The translations under genes and the position numbers were made by a program. A stretch of 64,000 bases of DNA from Williamsia sterculiae (GTDB taxonomy: Bacteria > Actinomycetota > Actinomycetes > Mycobacteriales > Mycobacteriaceae), in the NCBI RefSeq assembly GCF_900156495.1, contig NZ_FTNT01000006.1:62001-126000 (forward strand). The letters run 5' to 3'. How positions within the stretch are numbered: the first letter of the stretch is position 1; every line of letters starts with the position of its first letter. The notes beneath the pieces were generated by a model. That model searched no databases. It worked only from the letters and a program-made list of their open reading frames with translations, and was not told the origin of the DNA. Of the stretch, positions 35,486 to 44,633 are shown one piece after another.

Positions 35486-35731
35486 TCAGTGCCTGCGGAA
35501 ACGGCCGATGAAGCCGACGAGGCCGCTGACGGCGTCGAGGTCGGCGGTCGCGCCGTCGATCGGATGTGTTGCGGACTGTTCGACCGGGTTCTCCTCACGA
35601 GGGGAATGTCGCTCGGACTCGATGACCGAGCGGATCTGATTCTCGCCGCAGAGGCCGATCATGATCTCCAGACCCCATCCCGGGAATTCCGAGAGCGGCT
35701 TCTCCTTGCGCCTCCGTCGTGTTACGTGCAT
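35486..35731 (-). CDS. possible small basic hypothetical protein
   Basis: An 81-residue frame with a protein-like start (MHVTRRRRKEKPLSEFPGWG, then LEIMIGLCGENQIRSVIE) and a polar tail. It fills most of a 395-base gap between the sugar dehydrogenase and the ada-alkA gene. The ribosome binding site is weak and the frame also stays open upstream to 35815. The rest of the gap holds a likely TACAGT -10 element before the ada-alkA gene. Could be chance. Confidence 0.35.
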   Translation of the reverse strand: MHVTRRRRKEKPLSEFPGWGLEIMIGLCGENQIRSVIESERHSPREENPVEQSATHPIDGATADLDAVSGLVGFIGRFRRH

Positions 35732-35869
35732 GTTTCCAGTCTGGCACGCATCGACCCGTAGGCCCAGTAAAACGCGGGATGAACTCATCGGGACACCGCG
35801 GGAGTTCGGCTCCATCGTGATGGCTGATTTCCGCTAGTACAGTCGGCGCCTGACTGGGAGGCTGGTGCC

Positions 35870-37399
35870 ATGACGATCACCCGAGCGGAGCTGGCGAGGA
35901 CCGACCCGACCACCATCGGTCTGCTCGACTTCGACAGCTGTTACCGCGCCGTGCGCGCCCGCGACAACAGGTTCGACGGCCAGTTCTTCGTCGCGGTCGC
36001 GACCACCGGGATCTACTGCCGCCCGTCCTGCCCCGCCATCACCCCGAAGCCGCAGAATGTCGATTTCGTGCTCACCGCGGCCGCCGCACAGCAGGCCGGT
36101 TACCGCGCCTGCCGCCGGTGCCTGCCCGACGCCGTCCCCGGTTCCCCTCGGTGGAATCTGTCCGATGACCTCGCTGCCCGTGCCATGCGGTTGATCACCG
36201 ACGGAGTGGTCGACCGGGACGGGGTGGACGGTCTGGCCTCACGACTCGGCTACTCGGGGCGGCATCTGACCCGCATCCTGACCGCGCAACTCGGGGCGGG
36301 GCCACTGGCGTTGTCGCGGGCGCAACGCGCCACCAACGCCCGAATACTCATCCAACGGACCACGATGCCGATGTCCGACGTCGCCTTTGCCTCGGGATTT
36401 CGCAGCATCCGTCAGTTCAACGACACCATTCGCGAGGTGTTCGCGATGAATCCCTCCGACCTACGCCGAACGCGCGCGGCGGCGGCACACGGCGCATCCG
36501 ACGCGGGCGTGGGGTCGGTGACAGTGAATCTGCCGGTGCGCCAACCGTTCACCCCGCGTTGGCTGGAATGGTTCCTGGCGGCACATGTGATCGACGGGGT
36601 CGAGGAGTTCGACGGGACCTCCTACCGACGCAGTCTCGACCTGCCGCACGGGCCCGCCGTGGTCGAGTTGACGTTGTCGTCGACGCAGATCACCGCGACG
36701 TTCTCGCGACTCGATCTGCGGGACATGGGCACCGCGGTGAACCGGGTGCGACGGTTGTTGGATCTCGACGCCGATGTCGCCGCGGCCGACGAGGTGCTGG
36801 CCGCGACGCCTGCGTTGGCGGAGTCGGTCGCGGCGCTGCCCGGCATCCGGGTGCCCGGATCGGTGGGGTCCACCGAATTGTTGTTGCGGGTGATGATCGG
36901 CCAGCAGATCAGTCTCAAGGCGGCTCGCACGCACGGTGCCCGGCTGGTCGGCGCGCTGGGCGAACCGCTGGCGGAACCGTCGGGTGCGGTGACCCACGTG
37001 TTTCCCACAGCAGTCGCCGTCGCCGACCGCGGCGCGGAGGTGCTCACCGGGCCACGACGGCGAGTCGACTCGATCATCGCCACCGCACGCACGATCGCCG
37101 ACGGTGGCCTGGCGATCCACCCCGGGATGCGACGCGACGACCTCCGCAGCGCTTTGCTGACCCTGCCCGGCGTGGGTCCGTGGACCGCCGACTACGTGAC
37201 CATGCGCACGCTGGGCGATCCCGACATCCTGCTCGACACCGACCTGGTGATCCGACGCTCCGCCGACGCGGCGGGGTTGGACCTACGCCACACCGATCAC
37301 TGGTCACCGTGGCGGTCGTATGCGTCCATGCATCTGTGGCACCGCCATCTCCACACGTCCGAACCCATGCTGTCTCCCGATGAGAGGACCTCCCGATGA
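35870..37399 (+). CDS. Ada-type methyl-acceptor/AraC fused to AlkA 3-methyladenine DNA glycosylase
   Basis: This 509-residue protein combines three parts. Residues 20-90 are the Ada zinc domain with Cys50, Cys54, Cys81 and Cys84 (GIYCRPSC, YRACRRC), where Cys50 would accept methyl groups from phosphotriesters. Residues 100-200 are an AraC-type helix-turn-helix. Residues 220-500 are an AlkA N-domain and helix-hairpin-helix GPD glycosylase with LPGVGPWTADYVTMRTLG and the catalytic Asp in DILLDTDL. It should remove alkylated bases and activate its own operon. GGGAGG lies before the ATG; ogt follows with an ATGA overlap. Confidence 0.92.
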   Translation: MTITRAELARTDPTTIGLLDFDSCYRAVRARDNRFDGQFFVAVATTGIYCRPSCPAITPKPQNVDFVLTAAAAQQAGYRACRRCLPDAVPGSPRWNLSDDLAARAMRLITDGVVDRDGVDGLASRLGYSGRHLTRILTAQLGAGPLALSRAQRATNARILIQRTTMPMSDVAFASGFRSIRQFNDTIREVFAMNPSDLRRTRAAAAHGASDAGVGSVTVNLPVRQPFTPRWLEWFLAAHVIDGVEEFDGTSYRRSLDLPHGPAVVELTLSSTQITATFSRLDLRDMGTAVNRVRRLLDLDADVAAADEVLAATPALAESVAALPGIRVPGSVGSTELLLRVMIGQQISLKAARTHGARLVGALGEPLAEPSGAVTHVFPTAVAVADRGAEVLTGPRRRVDSIIATARTIADGGLAIHPGMRRDDLRSALLTLPGVGPWTADYVTMRTLGDPDILLDTDLVIRRSADAAGLDLRHTDHWSPWRSYASMHLWHRHLHTSEPMLSPDERTSR

Positions 37400-37950
37400 C
37401 CGCTCCTGCCGTGACCACCACAACCCCGACGTGGACCACGCTGACCACCCCCGACGGCCCGTTCACGCTGATCCGTGACCTTGATGGTGCGGTCCTCGCG
37501 TCCGGCTGGACCGACGTCGTCGAGGAACTCCGCGCCCTGATCCACCCCTCTCTGCGACCGGCCACGGTGACCGCGAGCTCGGACGCCGGCCCGGCCGGCG
37601 CAGCGGTGAGCCGGTACTACGCCGGACAGCTCGACGCCATCGACGAGATCCCAGTCCGCCAGCACAGTGGGGAGTTCCTGCTGCACGCCTGGAAGGTGCT
37701 GCGGACCGTGGCCCCGGGTGATCCGGTCAGTTATCAGGAGTTCGCAGACCGCGCCGGACGGCCACCCGCCGTCCGTGCGGCGGCAAGCGCGTGCGCCCGC
37801 AACGCGACGGCGCTGTTCGTGCCGTGTCATCGGGTGCTGCGCACCGACGGTTCCCTGGGAGGGTTCCGCTACGGCACCGACATCAAGTCGTCGTTGCTGG
37901 CCAGGGAGGCACACCCCGCCCGAGACCGGGACACGGCCACCGTGTCCTGA
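37396..37950 (+). CDS. ogt: methylated-DNA-[protein]-cysteine S-methyltransferase
   Basis: Ogt (184 aa) removes O6-methyl groups from guanine in one irreversible step. The active site is ALFVPCHRVL with Cys144, preceded by GDPVSYQEFADRAGRP, the helix-turn-helix used to flip the base, and the RAAASACARNA segment with the conserved Arg/Asn. It overlaps the stop of the Ada-AlkA gene (ATGA), forming a complete alkylation-damage repair operon. Confidence 0.92.
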   Translation: MTAPAVTTTTPTWTTLTTPDGPFTLIRDLDGAVLASGWTDVVEELRALIHPSLRPATVTASSDAGPAGAAVSRYYAGQLDAIDEIPVRQHSGEFLLHAWKVLRTVAPGDPVSYQEFADRAGRPPAVRAAASACARNATALFVPCHRVLRTDGSLGGFRYGTDIKSSLLAREAHPARDRDTATVS

Positions 37951-37977
37951 CCGACGCTGTCGGACCCGACCGGCATC

Positions 37978-39186
37978 ATGCCGGGCATGGATGCGCATGT
38001 CGGGCTCGGACTGCTGCTGGGTCTGGTGATCGGGCTGGTGATCGGTGGTCTGGCCGTGCAGTCCCGGGCGTCGGCGCGGGTGGCCGCCGCTCGGGCTGAA
38101 ATCGACGCCGGGGCGTCGAATCACGAGCTGCTGGTCCGATCACTGGCGTCGGCCAGTGAGGACGCCGCACGTCGCCAGTCCGGTGCGATCGGTTCACAGG
38201 TCTCGCACATCGTCGAACCGTTGTTGACCACTCTCGATCAGCTCGCGAACGAGGTACGCCGCACCGAACACAACCGGATCGGCGCCTACGCAGGTCTCAG
38301 CCAGCAGGTCGGCGAGATGCGGATGGCGACCACCCAGCTGGGTTCGCAGACACATCGCCTCACCAACGCCCTGCACGCACCGCAGCTGCGCGGCCGGTGG
38401 GGTGAGCTCCACCTGCGGCGGGTGGTGGAGCTGGCCGGGTTGAGCGAACACTGTGATTTCGACGAGCAGGTCAACGGTGCCGGCAGTGACGAGGCCGGGG
38501 TACGACCCGATCTCGTGGTCCGGTTACCCGACGACGGCACGGTGGTGGTGGACGCGAAGGTGCCACTGGCGGCCTACCTCGACGCGGTCGCCACCGACGA
38601 TCCCGGCATCGAGCGACAGGAGCTGGGGCGGCACGCTCGGGCCATGCGAGCGCATGTCTCCGCGCTGGCCCACAAGAAGTACTGGTCGGCGGTCTCCACC
38701 CGGACAGGGGTGAGTCCCGATCTGGTGGTGATGTTCGTTCCCGCCGATCCGATTCTCGAGGCCGCCTGCCGTCACGACCCCGACCTGTTGGAGTTCGGCT
38801 TCGCACGGAACGTGGTGATCGCCACGCCGTCGAGCCTGGTCGCGTTGCTCCGGACCGTCGCACTGGGGTGGCGACACGACGCCCTGTCCCGCGACGCCGC
38901 ACACATCCTCGGTCTGGGTCGCGAACTGCATCATCGCATCAACACGGTCGGCGGCCACCTGAACCGGCTCGGATCATCGCTCGACAAGGCGGTCGAGTCG
39001 TTCAACTCCGCCGTCGGGACCATCGACAGCCGCGTCACGGTGACCGCGCGCAAGCTCGGTGAACTGGAGGCATTGGGCCTGATCAACGAGGACGAGGGCT
39101 CGCGATTGCAGACCGTCGAACGCCGTACGCGGACCGTCGTGACGAACGGCGAGACCGGGGTGGCGCCGCCCACAGCACGCGACTAG
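37978..39186 (+). CDS. rmuC: DNA recombination protein RmuC family
   Basis: A 402-residue protein with an N-terminal membrane helix (LGLLLGLVIGLVIGGLAVQS), a coiled-coil region to about 130, and the RmuC nuclease-like core: APQLRGRWGELHLRRVVELAG, RPDLVVRLPDDGTVVVDAKVPL and DLVVMFVPADPILEAA. The core resembles PD-(D/E)xK enzymes (Asp and Glu/Lys in VVVDAKVP). The role in limiting inversions or processing structured DNA is established only in E. coli. ATG codons at 37978 and 37987 are both possible. Confidence 0.88.
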   Translation: MPGMDAHVGLGLLLGLVIGLVIGGLAVQSRASARVAAARAEIDAGASNHELLVRSLASASEDAARRQSGAIGSQVSHIVEPLLTTLDQLANEVRRTEHNRIGAYAGLSQQVGEMRMATTQLGSQTHRLTNALHAPQLRGRWGELHLRRVVELAGLSEHCDFDEQVNGAGSDEAGVRPDLVVRLPDDGTVVVDAKVPLAAYLDAVATDDPGIERQELGRHARAMRAHVSALAHKKYWSAVSTRTGVSPDLVVMFVPADPILEAACRHDPDLLEFGFARNVVIATPSSLVALLRTVALGWRHDALSRDAAHILGLGRELHHRINTVGGHLNRLGSSLDKAVESFNSAVGTIDSRVTVTARKLGELEALGLINEDEGSRLQTVERRTRTVVTNGETGVAPPTARD

Positions 39187-39223
39187 CCGGACAACCGGTA
39201 CGGGTTTTCCGATGTTCACCCGG

Positions 39224-39229
39224 TACCGT
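39224..39229 (+). promoter_or_regulatory. -10 element, leaderless promoter of the DUF6542-type gene
   Basis: TACCGT is six bases before the GTG at 39236, which supports that start over the ATG at 39212. Confidence 0.45.
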
Positions 39230-39235
39230 CTAAGC

Positions 39236-40189
39236 GTGCGATCAGCCCAGCGTTCCGGTCCGGGAGTCTCCCGGGATCAGCAGTCGGTGCTGCCCGCCTA
39301 TCGTGGCGTCCCGTGGTGGGGTGCGGTGCTCATCGCCGTCGTACCCAGTGCCGTCGGAGCAGCCATCGACGCGCCGAGCGGTTCGCTGGGGGCGACCTTC
39401 AAAGTCCTCTATTTCCTGGGCTGCGTGGCCGCGGTACTCGCCGTCCGGCGTCGCGCGCTGTTCACCGCCGCGGCACAACCACCGCTGTTGCTCTTCGGAA
39501 TCGCGTTGATCGCGCTCTACGCCGCCAATGCGGGCACCACCGAGGGCGTCAAGGGTCTGATCATCAACGTTCTGCTGCCCATCGCGAAGCTGTTCCCGCT
39601 GATGGGCTGGACCTTCGTGCTGGTCGTCGCGCTCGCCGGGGCGCGCTGGTTCACCACCCGACCGACCGGCGGGGCCACCGCCACCAGATCCCGCGCCACC
39701 TCGCGCGCGGGCACCGGTCGAACCACCCCACGCCGGTCCGCCTCCGACCGCCAGGGTGCCGAGCGAACCACTGCGACCCAAGCACGTCGCGGCGAGCGGG
39801 TCCGGGCGAACGGGCGCGCCTCGTCCGACGAGCGTGCCCGCACCACCGAACAGCGTGACCGCGTCGAACGGCGCGGAGCCGATGGCCGGACCACCGCGCC
39901 CGCGCGACGCGACCCACAACCAACCGGCCGGCCGAGTCGCGGCGCTCCCCCGGCCCGCCGCGCAACCTCCACCGGCACCCCGGACGACAGTCCCACCACA
40001 GTGTTGGCCACCGAGCCGTCGGACCCGCGCCGCGCCGCGCCGCCGCGTGCCCGCCGTGCGCGCGGTGAGCGACCGATCGATGAGCCCCGGGAACAGCCGC
40101 GCCGACGCCGCGCGGCCCCGCCGGTCGACGACCACGACGATCTGTGGGTGCAGCCCGCGAGCAGGCGACCTCACCGCCGCGAACCCTGA
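39236..40189 (+). CDS. DUF6542-type membrane protein with disordered Arg-rich tail
   Basis: A 317-residue protein of the mycobacterial DUF6542 type. About 120 N-terminal residues contain four hydrophobic helices (GVPWWGAVLIAVVPSAVG, LYFLGCVAAVLAV, PPLLLFGIALIALYAA, GWTFVLVVALAGARW). The remaining 190 residues are low complexity, dominated by Arg, Ala, Thr and Pro, and are probably disordered and cytoplasmic. The Arg/Thr-rich composition reflects extreme GC bias. Function unknown; relatives lie near ychF in mycobacteria. Confidence 0.7.
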   Translation: MRSAQRSGPGVSRDQQSVLPAYRGVPWWGAVLIAVVPSAVGAAIDAPSGSLGATFKVLYFLGCVAAVLAVRRRALFTAAAQPPLLLFGIALIALYAANAGTTEGVKGLIINVLLPIAKLFPLMGWTFVLVVALAGARWFTTRPTGGATATRSRATSRAGTGRTTPRRSASDRQGAERTTATQARRGERVRANGRASSDERARTTEQRDRVERRGADGRTTAPARRDPQPTGRPSRGAPPARRATSTGTPDDSPTTVLATEPSDPRRAAPPRARRARGERPIDEPREQPRRRRAAPPVDDHDDLWVQPASRRPHRREP

Positions 40190-40193
40190 CCCC

Positions 40194-40964
40194 TCACGCC
40201 TCGGGCGCCCGTACCTGGCGCGCGGCACGGCCGAGTTCACGGCCGTACGAGGGTCCGTGGCTCGCCGCGTGGACGGCCAACGGATGCAATTGGTGCAGCG
40301 GGATCCGTCGGCGCCAGCCCCCACGCAACGGCCACCGACCCGCGTAGCCGGCGAACACCGACTCCAGATGCGGGCAACCGAACAACGCGAGCATCGCCAG
40401 ATCGGTCTCCCGGTGCGCGCCGTGAGCAGCCGGATCGATCATCACCACACCATCCGGAGTCCACATCACGTTCCCGGTCCACAGATCACCGTGGATGCGG
40501 GCAGGTGGCTCATCGTCGTCGAAGTCGCCCGCCGACAGGTCCGCGCAGACGGCGCGAACCACCTCCGCGTCCGCGCCGGACACATTGCGCCGTGACACCG
40601 CGACGTCGAGAAACGGCAGTATCCGCTCCTCGGCGTAGAAAACACCCCAGGAGGAGTGGGTCGTGGAGCTCAGCGGCTGATTTCCGATGTACTGCTGCCC
40701 GGTGAAGCCCTCCGGCGGACTGCCGAATGCGGGTGCGCCGGCGGCGTGCATGTCGGCCAGTGCGGCACCGAAGTGTTCGGCGGCGGACGCACTCGGCGCC
40801 GCTGACGCCAGTCGCGTCAGCTCGATGTGGTCGTCACCGACCGACGCCACGCCGACCACCGGCGCGCCCGCGTCGCGCAACCATCGCAACGATGCCGCCT
40901 CGGCCGCGAAGAAGTCGTCGGGCGCGTTGCGACGATCCTTGCGGAACGCGTCGCCTGCGCTCAC
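40194..40964 (-). CDS. fructosamine kinase / fructosamine-3-kinase-like protein
   Basis: This 256-residue kinase-fold protein has RIHGDLWTGNVMWTPDGVVMIDPAAHGAHRETDLAMLALFG, here described as HGDLWxGN (catalytic Asp) followed by the DPA metal motif, diagnostic of the FN3K/aminoglycoside-phosphotransferase group. An N-terminal FRKDRRN takes the place of the ATP-binding lysine region. FN3K enzymes phosphorylate sugars attached to protein lysines to repair glycation. The GTG at 40964 overlaps the stop of the upstream SDR gene (GTGA). Confidence 0.85.
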   Translation of the reverse strand: MSAGDAFRKDRRNAPDDFFAAEAASLRWLRDAGAPVVGVASVGDDHIELTRLASAAPSASAAEHFGAALADMHAAGAPAFGSPPEGFTGQQYIGNQPLSSTTHSSWGVFYAEERILPFLDVAVSRRNVSGADAEVVRAVCADLSAGDFDDDEPPARIHGDLWTGNVMWTPDGVVMIDPAAHGAHRETDLAMLALFGCPHLESVFAGYAGRWPLRGGWRRRIPLHQLHPLAVHAASHGPSYGRELGRAARQVRAPEA

Positions 40965-41857
40965 ACGGTCTCCGATGCGGTCACGGCCCTGGCCAACCGG
41001 TCGAACTGGTCGTTCGCCGCGCGCATCGCGATCTCGTAGGGCAGGGCCCATTTTCGAGACACCCAGTAACCGAACCGGACGTCGGGCGAGGTGAAGACCA
41101 GGAAGTGGTTCCTACGAACCCCGTTCAGTATGGCCTCCGCGGCCTGTTCGGAACTGACGGCGCGATCATGGAACCGCCCGACGGCGCGCCGGATCTTGGG
41201 GTTGTCGCGATCGATACCCGCGATGTCGACGGTCTCCACCAACGGGGTGGCGACCGCGCCCGGGCAGACCAGTGACACCCCGATCCGGTGCCTGCGCAGG
41301 TCGTAGCGCAACACCTCCGACAGTCCCCGGACGCCGAACTTGCTCGCGCTGTACGCCGCATGCCACGGGAAGGCCAACAAACCGGCCGCCGAGGAGACGT
41401 TGACCAGTTGCCCACCGCGGCCGCCCCGCACCATCTGCGGCACGAAGCACTCGATGATGTGGATGGGCCCCATCAGATTGATGTCGATCATCCGACGCCA
41501 ACGCTCGTGGTCCAGGTTCTCCACGGTGCCCCAGGCCGAGACACCCGCAACGTTCATCACCACGTCCAGCACGCCGACCTCAGCGGTCACCTGATCGGCG
41601 AACCGTTGCACCCACGCGTGGTCGGCGACGTCCCCGGCTCGATGGAACGCGACCTCGCCGCCATCGGCCACCAACTCGGCGACCGCCACGTCGAGCGCGT
41701 CGGCGGCGATGTCGGTCAGGATCAGCTGCGCACCCTCGGCGGCCGCGGCCGCGGCGGTCGCCCGACCGATACCGCCCGCGGCGCCGGTGATCAGCACCCG
41801 ACGGCCGCGCAGGGACGGCACCGGTGGTCGCATGGTCAGCAGGTCACGAAGACTCAT
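40961..41857 (-). CDS. short-chain dehydrogenase/reductase
   Basis: A classical SDR of 298 residues with TGAAGGIGRAT, NVAGVSAWG, catalytic Ser in VNVSSAAGLLAF, and YSASK. The last 80 residues (HFLVFTSPDVRFGYWVSRKW) form an extension seen in membrane-associated mycobacterial SDRs. TAGGGT is six bases before the ATG, consistent with a leaderless mRNA. Its stop overlaps the fructosamine kinase start. Substrate unknown. Confidence 0.85.
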   Translation of the reverse strand: MSLRDLLTMRPPVPSLRGRRVLITGAAGGIGRATAAAAAAEGAQLILTDIAADALDVAVAELVADGGEVAFHRAGDVADHAWVQRFADQVTAEVGVLDVVMNVAGVSAWGTVENLDHERWRRMIDINLMGPIHIIECFVPQMVRGGRGGQLVNVSSAAGLLAFPWHAAYSASKFGVRGLSEVLRYDLRRHRIGVSLVCPGAVATPLVETVDIAGIDRDNPKIRRAVGRFHDRAVSSEQAAEAILNGVRRNHFLVFTSPDVRFGYWVSRKWALPYEIAMRAANDQFDRLARAVTASETV

Positions 41858-41863
41858 GGCCCA

Positions 41864-41869
41864 ACCCTA
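41864..41869 (-). promoter_or_regulatory. -10 element, leaderless promoter of the SDR/fructosamine kinase operon
   Basis: TAGGGT on the minus strand is six bases before the ATG at 41857. Confidence 0.45.
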
Positions 41870-41883
41870 CGGGCGACCTCACA

Positions 41884-43050
41884 TCAGATCGGGAGCTTGC
41901 CACCGAATGCCGAGTACAGCACCGAGAGCATGGCCTTGAGCACCTGTGACGAGGTGTCCTGTCCCTCACCGGCGAGCACTCCGGCGATCGCGTTGGGGTT
42001 CTTGCTCTTCATCAGCTCCTGCACCAGGGGGATCACCGACTTCAGACCGGTCACGTCGATACCGCTCTGCGAGGTACCCGTGCTCGGCGCAGTGGTGGTG
42101 CCCGTGGTTCCGGTGGTTCCCGGCACGCTCTGCCCCTGCGGCAGGCTCGGGCTGCTCGTCGACGGCGTGGTCGTCGTGGGCGCGGTCGTCGACGCGGTGG
42201 CCTTCTGCCCGACCACCTGCTGCACGATGCCGTCGGTGATCGCGAGCGCGTACTTCAGCTGCCCGTCCTTACCGGTCAGCTGCGCGGCCTCGGTGGGGTT
42301 CGCGAGGTTGCCCATCTCGATGAAGACGTCGGGCACACCGGTCAGGTTGACGGCCGCGATGTCCGAGCGAGTCTGCAGGCCGTCCACCACACCGGCGTAG
42401 TTCGCCGGGGTGAACCCGGTCTTCTTGAACGCATCGCGCATCACCTTCGACGCGGCGAGCCCGGTGGTCGACTGGACCTTGTTGACGTTTGCATCGGGAA
42501 TCGGCAGCTGCGGCACGATGACGTGGAACCCGCTCTTGCTCGGATCCGCGGAGGCCGACGTCGAGTCCGCGTGGATGTTCACCGCGACGTCGGCCTTGGA
42601 GGCTGTGGCCGCCTTGGCCCGCTCGTCCACACAGCCACCCCACCCGGTGTCGTTCTGCCGACTCAGCAACACCTTGGCGCCCTGGCTCTCCAGACCTGCC
42701 TTGACCAGCTGGGTGACATCCCAGTTCACCGTGTGCTCGGGCACACCGTTGACGCTGGTCGCGCCGGTTGTCTGGCAGTCCTTGGTGCCGCCGCGACCGT
42801 CGGGGACCTTCTTGTCGAGCTTTTGACCCGCCGAACCACCCTGGTGGCCGGGATCGAGGAAGACGGTCTTGCCGGTCAGTGCGGTGCCCTTCGCAGCGGG
42901 GGCGGCGGTGGCCGGTGCACTGGGAGTCGAGGTCGTAGGGGCCGCCGACGCCGAACCCGGCGCGATCAGCAATGGTGCGACCGCGGCCAGGCAGGCGGAA
43001 CCGGCGAGAACTGTCACACGAGTGCGGGGGGCTTTGCTCATGGTGGTCAC
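41884..43050 (-). CDS. secreted N-acetylmuramoyl-L-alanine amidase (Amidase_3), Rv3717-like
   Basis: The 388-residue exported amidase has a signal peptide ending near SASA, then the Amidase_3 fold: TVFLDPGHQGG with the first zinc His, NGVPEHTVNWDVTQL with the Glu ligand, VAVNIHADS with the second His, and FIEMGNLANPTEAAQL with the catalytic Glu. It cleaves the stem peptide from peptidoglycan. A Thr/Ser/Gly/Pro linker (about 285-335) leads to a unique C-terminal domain of 50 residues. GTG at 43050 overlaps the stop of a tiny leader frame; ATG at 43041 is the alternative start. Confidence 0.88.
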   Translation of the reverse strand: MTTMSKAPRTRVTVLAGSACLAAVAPLLIAPGSASAAPTTSTPSAPATAAPAAKGTALTGKTVFLDPGHQGGSAGQKLDKKVPDGRGGTKDCQTTGATSVNGVPEHTVNWDVTQLVKAGLESQGAKVLLSRQNDTGWGGCVDERAKAATASKADVAVNIHADSTSASADPSKSGFHVIVPQLPIPDANVNKVQSTTGLAASKVMRDAFKKTGFTPANYAGVVDGLQTRSDIAAVNLTGVPDVFIEMGNLANPTEAAQLTGKDGQLKYALAITDGIVQQVVGQKATASTTAPTTTTPSTSSPSLPQGQSVPGTTGTTGTTTAPSTGTSQSGIDVTGLKSVIPLVQELMKSKNPNAIAGVLAGEGQDTSSQVLKAMLSVLYSAFGGKLPI

Positions 43051-43067
43051 CGCGCGGCGTGGCGCAC
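43047..43067 (-). CDS. six-codon leader frame upstream of the amidase gene
   Basis: GTG at 43067 follows AGGAGA by five bases and encodes VRHAAR before a TGA (43047-43049) that overlaps the amidase GTG as GTGA. The only good ribosome binding site here belongs to this frame, so the amidase may be translated by reinitiation. It may also simply be a non-coding accident. Confidence 0.35.
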   Translation of the reverse strand: MRHAAR

Positions 43068-43257
43068 GGCTTCTCCTTCCTGGTCGACGTGTCGCGACTG
43101 GTCGAGTCGAATCTCATGCGACACTTCAGTCACACAAGGCACAAAGGTCTCATCAGTCACATCGACAACAGTGAACCAGCGATCGAGACTTTTGGGAAAT
43201 CTCTGCCGACTCCCCCGGCTTTCGTTAGGTCGCCGTGATCAGACGGTGCATGCCTCG

Positions 43258-43521
43258 TTACTGGCGTGGCCGTCGGATCCGGATCGGACCACGCGCGGAT
43301 TCCGCTTCGACGACCTCGCCGCGCTGCGTCACCTCACATCGACCGTCGGCAGCGAGCCGGTCGGCCACGCGACGGACAGCGGGCATCAACGCGCGCCAGT
43401 CGTCGTCGCGGAGCGCGCGGGCCACGTCGGACGGACAAATGGACGATGCCGGGGAACGTCGATCGAGCAGGTCCAGGAGGGTGTCGGCGATGCGCTTGTC
43501 GGACACCGGTGTCGGCGTCAC
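43258..43521 (-). CDS. DUF3253 protein
   Basis: An 87-residue protein matching DUF3253: DTLLDLLDRR, SICPSDVARAL, WRALMPAVRRVADRLA and VTQRGEVV..RGPIRIRR. The family has a winged-helix-like pattern but no demonstrated function. It is the last gene of the trhO-COG0523-DUF3253 operon, its GTG overlapping the COG0523 stop (GTGA). The tight coupling hints at a shared function with the metallochaperone. Confidence 0.8.
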   Translation of the reverse strand: MTPTPVSDKRIADTLLDLLDRRSPASSICPSDVARALRDDDWRALMPAVRRVADRLAADGRCEVTQRGEVVEAESARGPIRIRRPRQ

Positions 43522-44633
43522 AACGGCTCCGCGTCGGCCGCATCCGGCGCGATCCACGGTTCGGCGGTTCCCGCCGCGGGTAGATAGCGGGTGATCGTCA
43601 CCATCGACTGCCGGTCGACGGGCTCGTCGTCGGGCCGCTGCAACTCGGCCAGCGCGTGCCTAGCCACCGCCTCGTCCAGTCCCGCACCGATCACCACCAG
43701 CCGCGTCCGGCGATCCTCGTCGGGACGCCATCGACGGGCGCGGATGCCGACGTGTCCGCCCACCGCGTGCACCTCGTAGCGATCACGGTGGCCGGGGATG
43801 TCGAAGTCGGCGACGCCCTTGATCCGGTACGCCCCGTCCGGCGGTCGCTCCAGGAACCGTGCCAGTGCCCGAGGGCGCAGCGGCTGACGGGTGGCGAAGG
43901 AGACCGACTGGTATGCGTCGTGCAGGTGGTCATGGGAGTGGTCGTCGTCCCGAGCGCAGTCGTCCGTCTCCAACTCCCGCATCAACGCGTCCAAGCCGAG
44001 TTGCTCGGGTCCCGACGACGGGGCGCGCGGCGACGGATCGACCAGCAGTTCGGTGGGTACCCGGGCACCGACGGTCCGCAACAGCGCGGCGGTCGGGTTG
44101 AACCGCCGGATCTGCGACCGCACGCCGTCCACATCGCGGGTGAGGTCCGCCTTGTTCACCACGATCAGGTCGGCGAGTGCGAGGTGCGCCCCGAGACCGC
44201 GATGCTCGGCGAGCGTCGCGACCACGTTGGCCGCGTCGACCACGTAGACCAGACCGCCGTAGCGCAACCGCCGGTCGTCGAGACCGAGCACCATACGCAC
44301 CAGATTCCGTGGTTCGGCCAACCCGCTGGCCTCGATGACGATGAGGTCGAGCGCGAGCGCGGGGCGGGCCAGGTCGCTGAGGGCGTCGGCCAACTCGGAA
44401 TCGTCCACGCTGCAGCAGATGCACCCGTTGCCGAGGCTCAACGTCGACTCGGACTGTCCGGCGACCAACAGCGCGTCGATGTTGATGGCTCCGAAGTCGT
44501 TGACCACCACGCCGATCCGGGTGCCGTCCGCGGTGCGCAACAGATGGTTGAGCAGCGTGGTCTTTCCGGCGCCGAGAAAGCCCGCGACCACCAGTACCGG
44601 AGTCGGCGCACTCGACGGCACACCAGCGGTCAC
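43518..44633 (-). CDS. COG0523 CobW/Zng1-type GTP-binding metallochaperone
   Basis: The 371-residue G3E GTPase has Walker [10 protein letters not shown] (18-26), the CxCC metal-transfer motif in GNGCICCSV (71-74), [11 protein letters not shown] (G3-like) and VVNKADL (G4). A His/Asp-rich segment ([11 protein letters not shown]) before the CobW_C domain suggests zinc or another divalent metal. It should load metal into a client protein. GTG overlaps the trhO stop, and its own stop overlaps the DUF3253 start. No Zur site was identified. Confidence 0.88.
   Translation of the reverse strand: MTAGVPSSAPTPVLVVAGFLGAGKTTLLNHLLRTADGTRIGVVVNDFGAINIDALLVAGQSESTLSLGNGCICCSVDDSELADALSDLARPALALDLIVIEASGLAEPRNLVRMVLGLDDRRLRYGGLVYVVDAANVVATLAEHRGLGAHLALADLIVVNKADLTRDVDGVRSQIRRFNPTAALLRTVGARVPTELLVDPSPRAPSSGPEQLGLDALMRELETDDCARDDDHSHDHLHDAYQSVSFATRQPLRPRALARFLERPPDGAYRIKGVADFDIPGHRDRYEVHAVGGHVGIRARRWRPDEDRRTRLVVIGAGLDEAVARHALAELQRPDDEPVDRQSMVTITRYLPAAGTAEPWIAPDAADAEPL

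Noticed and set aside
39242-40324. A 360-codon minus-strand frame
   Set aside because: Antisense of the low-complexity DUF6542-type gene; its apparent repeats mirror the Arg/Thr-rich tail.
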